Shown: positions 8,742 through 17,371, numbered from the stretch's first letter. The stretch is DNA of 64,000 bases from Sinosporangium siamense (GCF_016863435.1 NZ_BOOW01000050.1:42053-106052), one strand, 5' to 3'. The notes: generated from the sequence alone by a model not told the origin. Numbers and translations are program-made.

Positions 8742-9539
8742 GTGGCCACACAACAGATAAAGCACGAACCCGTAAGTTCCATACGGGCGGGCGATCTCGA
8801 AGTCGGATACATCGACAGTGGCAGTGGTGTGCCGCTCGTGCTCGTTCACGGCGGCGAGAGCGACAGAACCCAGTTCGCCACACTCCGCGCGCACCTCGGC
8901 GCGGGAATTCGGGCGATCTCCTATGATCAACGCGATTCGGGGATCACCGTGAACCCACCGGTTCCTTACACGCCAGGCGACCTCGCCGATGACCTCGTCG
9001 CCTTGCTGGACGCGCTGGGGCTCGAGCGTGCGCACCTGCTGGGCACCTCCTTCGGCGGCACCGTCGTGCAGCACGCCGCGCTCCGGCATCCCGAGCGGGT
9101 CGCATCCCTCATTCTGGTCGCCACCACACCGAGCTTCGCGTTGTGTCCCAAGACGGTCGACGAGCTGTTTGACATGTCCCACGACGACCGGCAGAAGGCG
9201 GTCGCGGACCTTTTCATCACACCCGAGGGCCAGGCCAAGCTCCAGACCCGGGCCGCCCGGACGCTTGCCGTCCGTGATCCCGAGAAGAGCGGCCGCCGTC
9301 ACGATGCCGCCCGGCAGCACGAGATCCGGGACCACCTCGGGGAGATCGCCGCACCTACCCTGATCGTGCACGGCACGGAGGACCTGCTGGCGCCCTACTC
9401 CGGCGCCGCCTTGATGGAGCAGCGGATTCCGAACGCCGAACTGCGTTCGATCGAAGGTGGGCGCCACGGGATCACGATGGAGTTCGCGGAGCCGATCGCC
9501 GGCTGGGTGCGCGAGTTCCTCGGAGTGGCAGCAGCGTGA
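8742..9539 (+). CDS. Alpha/beta hydrolase
   Basis: 265 aa from GTG 8742 with a G-rich ribosome site (GGGGG) upstream. The fold signatures are LVLVHGG (oxyanion region), the nucleophile elbow GTSFGG (Ser near residue 101), the acid in LIVHGTEDLLAPY and the catalytic His in GGRHGITM. This is the general hydrolase/peroxidase/esterase group; substrate unknown. The gene is monocistronic, between an IS remnant and an inverted-repeat-rich gap. Confidence 0.8.
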   Translation: MATQQIKHEPVSSIRAGDLEVGYIDSGSGVPLVLVHGGESDRTQFATLRAHLGAGIRAISYDQRDSGITVNPPVPYTPGDLADDLVALLDALGLERAHLLGTSFGGTVVQHAALRHPERVASLILVATTPSFALCPKTVDELFDMSHDDRQKAVADLFITPEGQAKLQTRAARTLAVRDPEKSGRRHDAARQHEIRDHLGEIAAPTLIVHGTEDLLAPYSGAALMEQRIPNAELRSIEGGRHGITMEFAEPIAGWVREFLGVAAA

Positions 9540-9584
9540 GCGCCGCGACACACGCCCACGCCCGGCGGGCCCTGACACCGGGCT

Positions 9585-9647
9585 CTGCCGTACGCGACAC
9601 ATGCCCGCGTCCGGTGCATACGGCAGGGGTGTACGGCAACGCCGTAC
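9585..9647 (+). repeat. Nested inverted repeats built on TACGGC
   Basis: CTGCCGTA (9585-9592) pairs with TACGGCAG (9619-9626), and GTACGGC-aac-GCCGTAC (9631-9647) forms a second hairpin. The four half-sites in 63 bases may be a terminator for the hydrolase or a regulator binding array for the DUF3500 gene. Confidence 0.45.
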
Positions 9648-9717
9648 CGGCCGGGGCGCTCTTCACCGTCGCGACTGCCGCGGTGCTTGTGCCGGCTCAC
9701 AATCAGCGGGGGCAGCG

Positions 9718-10830
9718 ATGATCGACGCCGGACGCGAGGTCGCGCACCGGATGGCCGAGGCGGCCCTGGCGTGGCTGGACTCCCTGGACGCCGGCCAGCG
9801 TACAGCGGCGGTCGGACCACCGCCGGGCGCCGACGGCGGTGCCGAGTCCGAACGCACCCGCTGGTTCTATACCCCCACCGATCACGGCGGCCTCACCTTC
9901 CACCAGCAGCGCCCCGCTCAGCACCGGCTGGTGATGCGGCTGGTCGCGAGCGGACTGTCAGAAGCCGGATACACCACCGTCGCCACCGTGCTCGGCCTTG
10001 AGAACGTGCTCGATCGCATCGAGGGCTTCTCGGTGAACTGGGGGCGGGAACGCACTCGCGACCCCGGTATGTACTACCTGCGGGTCTTCGGCGAGCCCGG
10101 CGGGCCGCAGCCGTGGGGATGGAGGTTCGGCGGCCACCATGTCTCGCTCAACTATCTCGTGGTGGACGGGCGCGTCGCCGCCACCACGCCGTGCTTCCTG
10201 GGCGCCGATCCGGCCGGGTCGCCGCTGCTGGGCGGTGCGACGCTGCGCCCGCTGGGGACGGCCGAGGACCTGGCCCGCGAGCTGGTCCGCTCCCTGCGCC
10301 CCGAGCTCGCCGCCCACGCGGTGCTGCTGGCGCGCGCCCCGAACGACATCGTGGCGGGCAACAGCGACCGGATCGACGACCGCGTGGTGAGGCGCAGCGA
10401 ACTCTGGCGCCCCGGACAGCACGTTCCGGACCGTGCCGAGAACCCCGCCACCGGCCTCTACGGTGCGGACCAGCGGGCGCTGGCCCTCACCCCGGCCCCC
10501 AAGGGCGTGCCGGGCGCCGAGCTCGACGCCGCGCAGCGGGAGTTGCTGCGCGCCCTGCTCGGCACCTACCTCGGCCGCGTCCCAGGCGGAGTGTCCCCGC
10601 TGTCCCGATATGACGACCCGGCGGCGCTGGACGCCGTGCACCTCGCCTGGGCCGGCTCCACCACGGCGGGCGAGCCGCACTACTACCGCCTGCAGGGCCC
10701 GCGGCTGCTCGTCGAGTGGACCAACATCCACCGCGGCGTCAACCACGCCCACACCGTGTGGCGGGACCCGGAGACCGACTTCGGCGGCGATGTTCTCGCC
10801 GCCCACCACGCCGCCCACCATGTGCCATGA
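9718..10830 (+). CDS. DUF3500 domain protein
   Basis: 370 aa from ATG 9718, preceded by GGGGG. The protein matches DUF3500: an N-terminal helix with RTRWFYTP, a central WGWRFGGHHVSLNYLVVDG block, CFLGADPA, and a C-terminal HYYRLQGPRLLVEWTN followed by HAHTVWRDPETDFGGD. The His-rich C-terminus (LAAHHAAHHVP) is typical. The conserved HH and D/E residues suggest a metal site. Function unknown; no signal peptide. Confidence 0.8.
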   Translation: MIDAGREVAHRMAEAALAWLDSLDAGQRTAAVGPPPGADGGAESERTRWFYTPTDHGGLTFHQQRPAQHRLVMRLVASGLSEAGYTTVATVLGLENVLDRIEGFSVNWGRERTRDPGMYYLRVFGEPGGPQPWGWRFGGHHVSLNYLVVDGRVAATTPCFLGADPAGSPLLGGATLRPLGTAEDLARELVRSLRPELAAHAVLLARAPNDIVAGNSDRIDDRVVRRSELWRPGQHVPDRAENPATGLYGADQRALALTPAPKGVPGAELDAAQRELLRALLGTYLGRVPGGVSPLSRYDDPAALDAVHLAWAGSTTAGEPHYYRLQGPRLLVEWTNIHRGVNHAHTVWRDPETDFGGDVLAAHHAAHHVP

Positions 10831-10847
10831 GAACGGGATGTGACAAC

Positions 10848-11099
10848 ATGGCCGGTCAAGAGCCATTACCGATGACGCGCCCCGGGCTATGGGGCAGGTG
10901 CGGGTCAACGCATTGGCCGGCTTCCGCCGTACTGGAGCAGGGTGGCGACGCGTTCGACGCGGCGACGGCCGGTGCCTTCGTGGCCCACGGTGATCTTGTC
11001 GCCGGGTTCGCGACCGCGGCACGCTCGTCTCCGCTTGTGCCGGCGGGACAGAGCCACACTCCGCGGGGAGCGTCCGCGGCGAACGCGGCAGGGCGATGA
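10848..11099 (+). pseudogene. Truncated gamma-glutamyltransferase N-terminal fragment
   Basis: The 83-residue reading frame contains GSTHWPASAVLEQGGDAFDAATAGAFV split over residues 19-45, matching the N-terminus of the GGT-like protein at 3615 (STHWLASATGMSVLEGGGNAFDAAVAAGFV region). The match ends after about 35 residues and nothing of the catalytic Thr half follows, so it cannot be an active GGT. Its stop overlaps the ATG of the DUF1275 gene (ATGA, 11096-11099), so it may survive as a translated leader. Confidence 0.6.
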
Positions 11100-11839
11100 G
11101 CGCCGTCGCGTCCGGCACCCGCACAGGCGGCGGGTTTGTGCGACGGCATGTCACGCCACTGGGTCTGATGCTCGCCCTCACCTTCGCGACGGGGGTCGTC
11201 GACGCCGTCGGATATCTACGCCTGGACCAGGTGTTCGCGGGCAACATGACCGGCAACGTGGTCATCCTCGGCATGGCGCTCACAGGCGTGACGGGGCTGC
11301 CCGTGCTCGGTCCGGTCATGGCGCTGGTCTTCTTTCTCGCCGGCGCGGCCGTGGCCGGGCGGGTGCTGCGCACCGCCGCCCCGGGCTGGAGCCGCCGGTG
11401 CACCGGTCTGCTGGGCGGCGTCGGACTGGTCCTGGCCGCCACGGCGCTCTGCTTGGCACTAACCGGGGTGGGCGCCCCCGCCGTCCGCGCGTCGATGGCG
11501 TCGTCGCTCGCCCTGGCGATGGGAGTGCAGGCGGCGACGGCCCGCCACCTGGCAGTGAAGGACGTCACCACCGTGGTCGTCACCTCCACGCTGACCGGCC
11601 TCGCGGCGGACTCCCGGCTGGGAGCGGCCCGCGGTCAAGGGGCACTGCGCCGAGGCGCGGTCGTCGCGCTCATTACCATCGGAGCGGTCACCGGCGCGGC
11701 GCTGTGCCAGCTCAACGAAGGTCTCGCGGTGGTGGCGGCGGCGCTCGTCGTGCTGGCCGTGACCGGCCTCGGCCACGCGTCCGCTCGCTCCGCCGAGCAC
11801 ATGGCGGCAGCCACTACGGGATCGGCGAGCAGTTCCTAA
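11096..11839 (+). CDS. DUF1275 (YoaK-like) membrane protein
   Basis: 247 aa with about six membrane segments: the first around LGLMLALTFATGVVDAVGYL, then GPVMALVFFLAGAAVAG, GLLGGVGLVLAATALCLAL, and the last LAVVAAALVVLAVTGLG. The family signature VDAVGYLRLDQVFAGNMTGN is present with its N-terminal Asp and Asn. DUF1275 proteins are small transporter-like membrane proteins of unknown substrate. Translation is coupled to the GGT-like fragment upstream. Confidence 0.85.
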   Translation: MSAVASGTRTGGGFVRRHVTPLGLMLALTFATGVVDAVGYLRLDQVFAGNMTGNVVILGMALTGVTGLPVLGPVMALVFFLAGAAVAGRVLRTAAPGWSRRCTGLLGGVGLVLAATALCLALTGVGAPAVRASMASSLALAMGVQAATARHLAVKDVTTVVVTSTLTGLAADSRLGAARGQGALRRGAVVALITIGAVTGAALCQLNEGLAVVAAALVVLAVTGLGHASARSAEHMAAATTGSASSS

Positions 11840-11974
11840 GCATCGGCCCCGCACTTACCCAACCACCCCCGGCTTCGGCGCGACGACACTGTTCGTCGAC
11901 GACGAGTACTTCACACCCCGGCACACACCTCCACCCTGGCCGCGTTCGCGGCGATCGTCGACGGAGACCTGTGA
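11840..11974 (+). pseudogene. Decayed gene tail of unknown family
   Basis: Translation gives FGATTLFVDDEYFTP, then after a one-base shift PAHTSTLAAFAAIVDGDL and TGA at 11972-11974, overlapping the next ATG (TGATG). This looks like the C-terminal end of a gene once coupled to the fragment at 11974. Family not recognised. Confidence 0.35.
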
Positions 11975-12198
11975 TGACGACCCCCCAAAAGCTCATCGCC
12001 GAGATCGGCGACCGGACCCCCGCCCACCGCGACCGCGCCATCGACGGCCTGTGCGCCCTGCCCCTCCTCGCCGTCCCGGCCGGCCGCCGGCCGCTCGGCG
12101 GCTCCACCCTCGACACCGGCATCTCCCTTCTGGCCGGCGGCCACGCGTCGTACTGCCGGCCCCTTACTCGTCCGGCAACGAGGAAAGGACGCTCATGA
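11974..12198 (+). pseudogene. Acyltransferase-3-like N-terminal fragment
   Basis: The first 35 codons read MTTPQKLIAEIGDRTPAHRD followed by RAIDGLCALPLLAVPAGR. This resembles the cytosolic N-terminus and first membrane segment of acyltransferase-3 family proteins (RAIDGLRALAxxxV). Similarity stops there and the frame drifts to a stop just inside the MFS gene. With the preceding tail it looks like a two-gene operon that lost its middle and end. Confidence 0.45.
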
Positions 12199-13589
12199 CC
12201 ACAACCCAGGCTCCCCCGGTCCGCATCGGGAAGGCCGCCGTCGCGGCTCTCGGCATGCTGGCGACCTCCGCCGGCGCCCTGGAGTCGGTGGTGGCACCGA
12301 CGCTCCCGCTGTTGCAACGCGAATTGTCGTTGGGGCCTGCCGAAGGGGCACTGCTCAGCATCGCGATGCTCATCACCGGTGCTCTTGTCGCGCCCATCGC
12401 GGGCAATCTCGGTGACCGCTACGGCGGGAAATGGGTCATGATCCGGCTGATGGCGGTGGTGTCGGTCGGCGGTCTGGTGTCCGCGCTGGCACCGAACCTG
12501 CCGGTGCTGCTGCTGGGGCAGGTACTGCAGGGCGCGATGGTGGGCGCGATGCCACTCTCGTTCATCCTGGTGCGCAACTACCTCCCAGTGGGAGAGTCCA
12601 AGGTGGCCATCGGGGTGGTCAGCGGGTTGTTCATCGGCGGCGGCATGCTGGGAACGCTCATAGCCGGGCCCATCGCGGAAGGGCTGTCCCGGCACTGGAT
12701 GTTCGCGATCCCGACGTTGGCCATCATCCTGACGACCCTGCTCGTCCACTGGCTGATGCCGAACGATCCGCCGTCCCAGTCGGACGCCAGGATCGACTGG
12801 CCCGGTCTGGCTCTCCTGAGCGGCATCTTGCTGACGCTCATGCTCGGGCTCTCGATGGCGCCCGAGGTCGGCAGCCGGCCGCTCCTGCTCGGCGCCCTCG
12901 TCGTGCTCCTGGCCGTCCTCGTGGCCGGATGGATCCACGTTGAACGCCGGTCACCCTCGCCGATGGTCAATCTGCGGCTGCTCGCGAAACCTGCGATATG
13001 GAGCTCCTATGTGATCACATTCGCCGTTTGCATAGGTGTCTCACTGTCGATGTATCTCGTTCCGCAGCTGTTCGCGCTGTCCGCCGACGGGTACGGCTTC
13101 GGCGCCAGCGCCACCGACATCGGGCTTTACCTGCTGCCGGGCGCCATCGCGGCGGCGCTCGCCGGGCCGGTCGCCGGAATCGCGACGCGGCGTTTCGGCT
13201 CGTCCGCCGTGGTCGCTGCCGGAATCGCCGTCACGACGGCCACGTTGGTCGCTCTGGTGTTCCTGCACAGCGAGATCTGGCACCTCGTCGTCGGCAAGGT
13301 GGTGATCGCCCTGGCCAGTGGTGTCTGCATCACGGCGGTGGTCGTCAAGACGGCCACCTCTGTCGATCAGGGCGACACCGGCACCGCCACCAGCCTGGTC
13401 CTGGTGACCCGCGTGATCGGCTTCGCGGCGGGCGCACAGATCAGCGGTGCCTTCCTCGCCGCCGGGATCCCTTCCGGGTCGAATGTCCCGGCCGAATCAG
13501 CCTTTATCACCGGCTTCGTCATCGCCGGCGTCGTCACGGCGCTATCCCTGCTTGTCGTCCGTACCATGAGCAAAGGAGTCAAGGAATGA
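12195..13589 (+). CDS. MFS transporter (14-TM drug/H+ antiporter type)
   Basis: 464 aa from ATG 12195, which has AGGAAAGG upstream. The MFS loop 2-3 motif is seen as GNLGDRYGGKWVM, and alternating hydrophobic segments span the protein. Length and a central cytosolic loop (PNDPPSQSDARIDWPG) fit the DHA2/EmrB group. Its stop overlaps the ATG of the FAD monooxygenase (13586-13589), so transport and oxidation are coupled. This may be a resistance pair that modifies and exports a toxic compound. Substrate unknown. Confidence 0.85.
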   Translation: MTTTQAPPVRIGKAAVAALGMLATSAGALESVVAPTLPLLQRELSLGPAEGALLSIAMLITGALVAPIAGNLGDRYGGKWVMIRLMAVVSVGGLVSALAPNLPVLLLGQVLQGAMVGAMPLSFILVRNYLPVGESKVAIGVVSGLFIGGGMLGTLIAGPIAEGLSRHWMFAIPTLAIILTTLLVHWLMPNDPPSQSDARIDWPGLALLSGILLTLMLGLSMAPEVGSRPLLLGALVVLLAVLVAGWIHVERRSPSPMVNLRLLAKPAIWSSYVITFAVCIGVSLSMYLVPQLFALSADGYGFGASATDIGLYLLPGAIAAALAGPVAGIATRRFGSSAVVAAGIAVTTATLVALVFLHSEIWHLVVGKVVIALASGVCITAVVVKTATSVDQGDTGTATSLVLVTRVIGFAAGAQISGAFLAAGIPSGSNVPAESAFITGFVIAGVVTALSLLVVRTMSKGVKE

Positions 13590-14833
13590 CGCGCATTGAT
13601 CTAATGACGGATATCCGTGCCAAGCCGCGGCGCAAGGTCCTTATATCGGGGGCCAGCATCGCGGGGCCCGCCCTCGCGTTCTGGCTGAACCGCTACGGAT
13701 ACGAAGTCACGGTGGTGGAGAAGGCGGGCACGCTTCGTGCCGGTGGTTACCCCATCGACGTGCGCGGCACCGCACTGGAGGTCGTCCGGAGGATGGGCAT
13801 CCTGCCACGACTGCGGGACACGCACATCGACCTGCGTCGGTTGACCTTCCTCGACGGGGACGGCGGCGAGGTGGCCTCGATCCACCCGCATTCCGTCACC
13901 GGCGGTGTCGCGGGGCGGGACCTGGAGGTGCGGCGCGGGGATCTGACCGACGCTCTGTATTCCGCGGTTCGCGACGACGTGGAGTTCTTGTTCAACGACT
14001 CCATCGACACCCTCGACCAGTCCGGCCACGGGGTCGACGTGACCTTCCGCGGGGGCGGCAAACGTACGTTCGACATGGTGTTCGGTGCGGAGGGCATGCA
14101 CTCGCGCACCCGGGAGATGCTGTTCGGCCCCGAAGAGCAGTTTCACCGGTACCTCGGCTACTGCTTCGCCGTGTTCACCATGCCCAACACCTTCGGGCTC
14201 TCCCACGAGACCATGATGTGGAACACCCCGGGCAGGGCCGCGGCGCTTTACGCCGTGGGGGACAACGACGAAGTGCACGCCTTCCTGAACTTCGCCCAGC
14301 CGGAACCACCGTTCGACGCGTTCCCGAACCTGGAAGCCCAGCAGAACCTGGTCGCCGAGATCTTCGCCGACGCGGGATGGGAGGTGCCGGGCATGCTGGC
14401 CGCCATGCGCGACGCGGATGATCTGTTCTTCGACGCGGTCGGCCAGATCCGCATGCCCCGCTGGTCCAGCGGCAGGGTCGCGCTGGTGGGCGACGCCGCG
14501 TATGCTCCCTCATTCCTAACCGGCCAGGGCACCAGCCTCGCGCTCGTCGGCGCGTATATGCTGGCCGGTTCCCTGGCCGGTTCCCTGGCCGAACGGGACC
14601 ACGCCGCGGGCTTCGCCGCCTATGAACACAGCACCCGTGAGTTCGTGACCGTGAACCAGGGGCTGGTGGGTGAGGGCGGTGCCACACTCTTCCCGACCAC
14701 CGCTGAAGCCCTGGAGCAGCGCAACAACAGGCTGCGCAGTCTCAGCACCATGCCCTCCGCGGAGGGACGACCGGCCCATTCGGCTCTTACCCTGCCTGAA
14801 TTCATGCCCATGGCGTCCGGGCACGCGCGCTGA
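13586..14833 (+). CDS. FAD-dependent monooxygenase (PHBH fold)
   Basis: 415 aa. The FAD-binding N-terminus reads KVLISGASIAGPALAFWL (GxGxxG-like GASIAG) with Glu in VTVVEKAG. The second FAD motif is GRVALVGDAAYAPS (about residues 293-306). These place it in the aromatic-hydroxylase/PHBH superfamily, subgroup with PIDVRG after the first strand. A 12-nt tandem duplication at 14561-14584 gives LAGSLAGS. The gene is coupled to the MFS gene. It resembles antibiotic-inactivating monooxygenases only in overall fold, so that role is a guess. Confidence 0.8.
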   Translation: MTRIDLMTDIRAKPRRKVLISGASIAGPALAFWLNRYGYEVTVVEKAGTLRAGGYPIDVRGTALEVVRRMGILPRLRDTHIDLRRLTFLDGDGGEVASIHPHSVTGGVAGRDLEVRRGDLTDALYSAVRDDVEFLFNDSIDTLDQSGHGVDVTFRGGGKRTFDMVFGAEGMHSRTREMLFGPEEQFHRYLGYCFAVFTMPNTFGLSHETMMWNTPGRAAALYAVGDNDEVHAFLNFAQPEPPFDAFPNLEAQQNLVAEIFADAGWEVPGMLAAMRDADDLFFDAVGQIRMPRWSSGRVALVGDAAYAPSFLTGQGTSLALVGAYMLAGSLAGSLAERDHAAGFAAYEHSTREFVTVNQGLVGEGGATLFPTTAEALEQRNNRLRSLSTMPSAEGRPAHSALTLPEFMPMASGHAR

Positions 14834-14889
14834 CGACGGGCGTCACCGGCGGCCGGGACCGGCGGCCCGGACCCGGCGCTGGTGTCAGT

Positions 14890-14952
14890 GGGTGCGCTGA
14901 CCTGCGGAGCGCTACCCCGGCGGCCTGGGTGCGCTGACCTGCGGAGCGCTAC
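14890..14952 (+). repeat. Two identical 26-bp direct repeats
   Basis: Copies at 14890-14915 and 14927-14952 are identical (GGGTGCGCTGACCTGCGGAG then CGCTAC), period 37. Each contains the inverted arms GCGCT and AGCGC, so each could fold or bind a dimer. Confidence 0.7.
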
Positions 14953-15239
14953 GGCCCCGGGCCGGTCAACTGGGCGCTCTGGCTCCGCAGTACAGCGGCG
15001 ATGGGGTGGGGCTCGACGGGCCGTCTCGTGGTATCCCGCCGGATGCCCGGCTCCGACCCGGCTCGGACAAGCTCTGGGCCGCCCCTGTGCTCCCTCGACG
15101 CGCTCTCCTGCCGAGGGCAAGGGGGACCAACCCGTACTGAACATCCCCCAAGGCCACATGCCCCCACCGTCCTGCGCTGCGGTCGACTTCGACTCCACAC
15201 ATGATTGACCTCCTTCCCAGGGGGCACCACACACCGCCT

Positions 15240-15300
15240 CAGGTGTGCATTCGGAGTCTCGATGGCCGACCGATGTCACACCTGCGGCTCCCGTTCGCTC
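15240..15300 (+). promoter_or_regulatory. ECF41-type promoter overlapping an inverted repeat
   Basis: TGTCACA (15274-15280) matches the -35 element known for group ECF41 sigma factors, with CGCTC 15 bases downstream at the expected place of the CGTC -10 element. The same spot forms a perfect 8-bp inverted repeat CAGGTGTG (15240-15247) / CACACCTG (15277-15284). It precedes the oxidoreductase/sigma operon, consistent with autoregulation. Confidence 0.6.
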
Positions 15301-15338
15301 TTATGAGGTGACAGCGCAGCTGAAAAGGGGGAGTGCAG

Positions 15339-16499
15339 ATGTCGAGCGAGATCACGATCGTCGGTGGAGGGCTGGCCGGGTTGGTCGCGGCCATCGCGTG
15401 CGCGGAAGCAGGGGCCCGGGTCACGCTGCATGAGGCGCACGGCACGCTCGGCGGGCGGGGGCGCGCGAGCGAGGCGCCATATGTGGCCCACGAAGGGCCG
15501 CATGTCTTCTACGCCGACGGTCCGCATTGGGAATGGCTGGCCGAGCGCGGGCTGACCGGGCCGCTCGGCAGGCCGAAGGCCAGGGACGCGGTGCGCTTGG
15601 GGTTCGTGCGCGGAGGCCGGATGCGCAGGCTGCCGCCGGCGGGTTTCATCCGGATGACGATGCTGGACCGCGGGCGGAAGGCTCCGGTGGATCAGGACTT
15701 CTTCAGCTGGGCGTCCAGGACGCACGGGGAGGAGGTCGCCCGGCGGGCCGCGAACGCCATCAGCGTGGTCACCTTCGACGCCGACACAGGACGGCTGTCG
15801 GCGGCGTTCGTGTGGGAGCAGCTGCGCCGGGTGTTCGCGCCGGGGCCACCCGCGGTCCGGTGGGTGATCGGCGGCTGGCAGGCTGTTGTCAGCCGGTTGG
15901 AGGCCCGTGCCCGGGAGATGGGGGTGCGCGTGGAGCTGAACTCCAGGGTCACCGAGCTGCCGAATGGGCCCGTGATCGTGGCGACGGAGCTGTCGTCTGC
16001 CCGCGTCCTGCTGGGCGACCCTTCGCTGACGTGGGAGAGTGGCAACTGCGCGATGCTCGACCTGGCCGTCCGCCCGGACCCGCGCGACCGCTTCATCTGC
16101 TTTGACCTGGACTCTGGTGGCTTCCACGAGAGCTACTCGATGCAGGACCCCACGGTGGTGCCGCGAGGGGAGACGCTGTTCCAGGTCGCCATGCCGGTAC
16201 GGCAGGGCGAGAGCAGAAAGCAGGCCGGCGACAGGCTGGAGGCGTTCACCGACTTGACGGTGCCCGGCTGGCGGGAGCGCACGACCTGGCGGCGGTCGGG
16301 GTTCGCCAAGGGACGCAGCGGGGCTCTGGACCTGCCCGGGCTGACCTGGCGCGACCGTCCGGCGATCGAACGGGGCGACGGGGTGTACTTGGTGGGAGAC
16401 ATGGTGGCCGCCCCCGGCATGCGAGGTGAGATCTCGGTCAACAGCGCGGTCCAGGCGGCGAAGAAGGCATTGCGCTCGGTGTCGGGGGCCGCGCTGTGA
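15339..16499 (+). CDS. FAD-dependent amine-oxidase/desaturase-like oxidoreductase
   Basis: 386 aa from ATG 15339; GGGGGAG at 15326-15332 gives correct spacing, whereas GTG 15333 is too close. The N-terminal dinucleotide fold is clear: ITIVGGGLAGLVAAIACAEAG, then LHEAHGTLGGRGRA, the typical phytoene-desaturase/protoporphyrinogen-oxidase opening. The C-terminal FAD motif is GDGVYLVGDMVAAPGM. GTGA overlap with the sigma gene (16496-16499). ECF41 factors are known to sit beside COE proteins (decarboxylase, oxidoreductase or epimerase), and this is the oxidoreductase partner. Substrate unknown. Confidence 0.8.
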   Translation: MSSEITIVGGGLAGLVAAIACAEAGARVTLHEAHGTLGGRGRASEAPYVAHEGPHVFYADGPHWEWLAERGLTGPLGRPKARDAVRLGFVRGGRMRRLPPAGFIRMTMLDRGRKAPVDQDFFSWASRTHGEEVARRAANAISVVTFDADTGRLSAAFVWEQLRRVFAPGPPAVRWVIGGWQAVVSRLEARAREMGVRVELNSRVTELPNGPVIVATELSSARVLLGDPSLTWESGNCAMLDLAVRPDPRDRFICFDLDSGGFHESYSMQDPTVVPRGETLFQVAMPVRQGESRKQAGDRLEAFTDLTVPGWRERTTWRRSGFAKGRSGALDLPGLTWRDRPAIERGDGVYLVGDMVAAPGMRGEISVNSAVQAAKKALRSVSGAAL

Positions 16500-17368
16500 A
16501 CGCATTCCAGGTCCATCGCAACCTGCTGTTCACGCTGGCCTACGACCTGCTCGGCAGCGTCGCGGACGCCGAGGACGTGGTGCAGGAGACGTGGTTGCGC
16601 TGGTCGGGCGTGGAGCATGACCGGATCGGCAACCCGCGCGCCTACCTGGCCAGGGTCGCCACCCGGCTGGCGCTGGACGTGCTGCGGCGCAGGCGCGCGG
16701 CGAAGGAGGACTACGTCGGGCCGTGGCTGCCGGAACCGCTGTGGACGAGCGGGGACGGCGATCCGGCCGGGGACGTGAACCGTGCACAGGCCCTCGCCGC
16801 CGGCCTGATGGTGGTCCTGGAGTCGCTGTCGCCACTGGAGCGTGCCGCGTTCGTGCTGCATGAGGCGTTCGGGTTTGAGCACACCGAGGTGGCCCACATT
16901 CTGGAGCGGTCGCCGGCGGCGGTGCGCCAGCTCGTCCATCGTGCTCGCGAGCACGTGCGGGCACGCCGGCCGCGGTTCCCGGCGGAGCGGGCCGTCGCGC
17001 AGGCCGCCGCCGAGCGGTTCCTGTCGGCGGCGTTCGGCGGCAGCGTCGGCGACCTGATGGAGGTTCTGGCACCCGAGGTCACGCTGTGGACGGACGGTGG
17101 GGGCCGGGTCCGCTCCGCGCTGCGCCCGGTGCGCGGCAGCGGCAAGGTGAGCCGGTTTCTGGCCCAGGTCGTGCCGACCGGGCGTCCCGTGGAGATCCAG
17201 TGGGCGCGTGACGGCGGGCCGCCCACGGCGCTGATCACGGCTGATGGGGCACCGCTCGCCGTCGTGGTGGTGGTCACGGCTCCCGGTGCGGCTTCCATCA
17301 CGGAGTTGTACGGCATCCTGAACCCGGACAAGCTCGCGCATCTCTCGGCGCCCAGAGCACCGGATTGA
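16496..17368 (+). CDS. ECF41-group sigma factor with SnoaL-like C-terminal domain
   Basis: 290 aa. Sigma region 2 is AYDLLGSVADAEDVVQETWL and region 4 is LSPLERAAFVLHEAFGF followed by AAVRQLVHRAREHV. The linker motif YVGPWLPEPL and the C-terminal NTF2-like domain with WTDGGGRVRSAL and the terminal NPDKL are the diagnostic marks of ECF41. In this group the C-terminal extension controls activity in place of a separate anti-sigma factor, and none is visible here. Start GTG 16496 overlaps the oxidoreductase stop. The likely target is its own operon promoter at 15274. Confidence 0.9.
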   Translation: MNAFQVHRNLLFTLAYDLLGSVADAEDVVQETWLRWSGVEHDRIGNPRAYLARVATRLALDVLRRRRAAKEDYVGPWLPEPLWTSGDGDPAGDVNRAQALAAGLMVVLESLSPLERAAFVLHEAFGFEHTEVAHILERSPAAVRQLVHRAREHVRARRPRFPAERAVAQAAAERFLSAAFGGSVGDLMEVLAPEVTLWTDGGGRVRSALRPVRGSGKVSRFLAQVVPTGRPVEIQWARDGGPPTALITADGAPLAVVVVVTAPGAASITELYGILNPDKLAHLSAPRAPD

Positions 17369-17371
17369 TCG

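Larger units (their letters stand above)
14834..15338. other. Intergenic region with direct repeats and ECF41-type promoter
   Basis: No gene seen. It holds the two 26-bp repeats at 14890 and 14927 and, at its end, the inverted repeat and TGTCACA promoter listed separately. Confidence 0.5.

Noticed and set aside
9958..11589. 543-codon minus-strand frame
   Set aside because: Low-complexity Arg/Ala/Pro-rich sequence opposite DUF3500 and DUF1275 genes; no domain seen.
13586..14833. TetX-type tetracycline destructase
   Set aside because: Same PHBH fold but no specific TetX motifs; only a general FAD monooxygenase call is supported.
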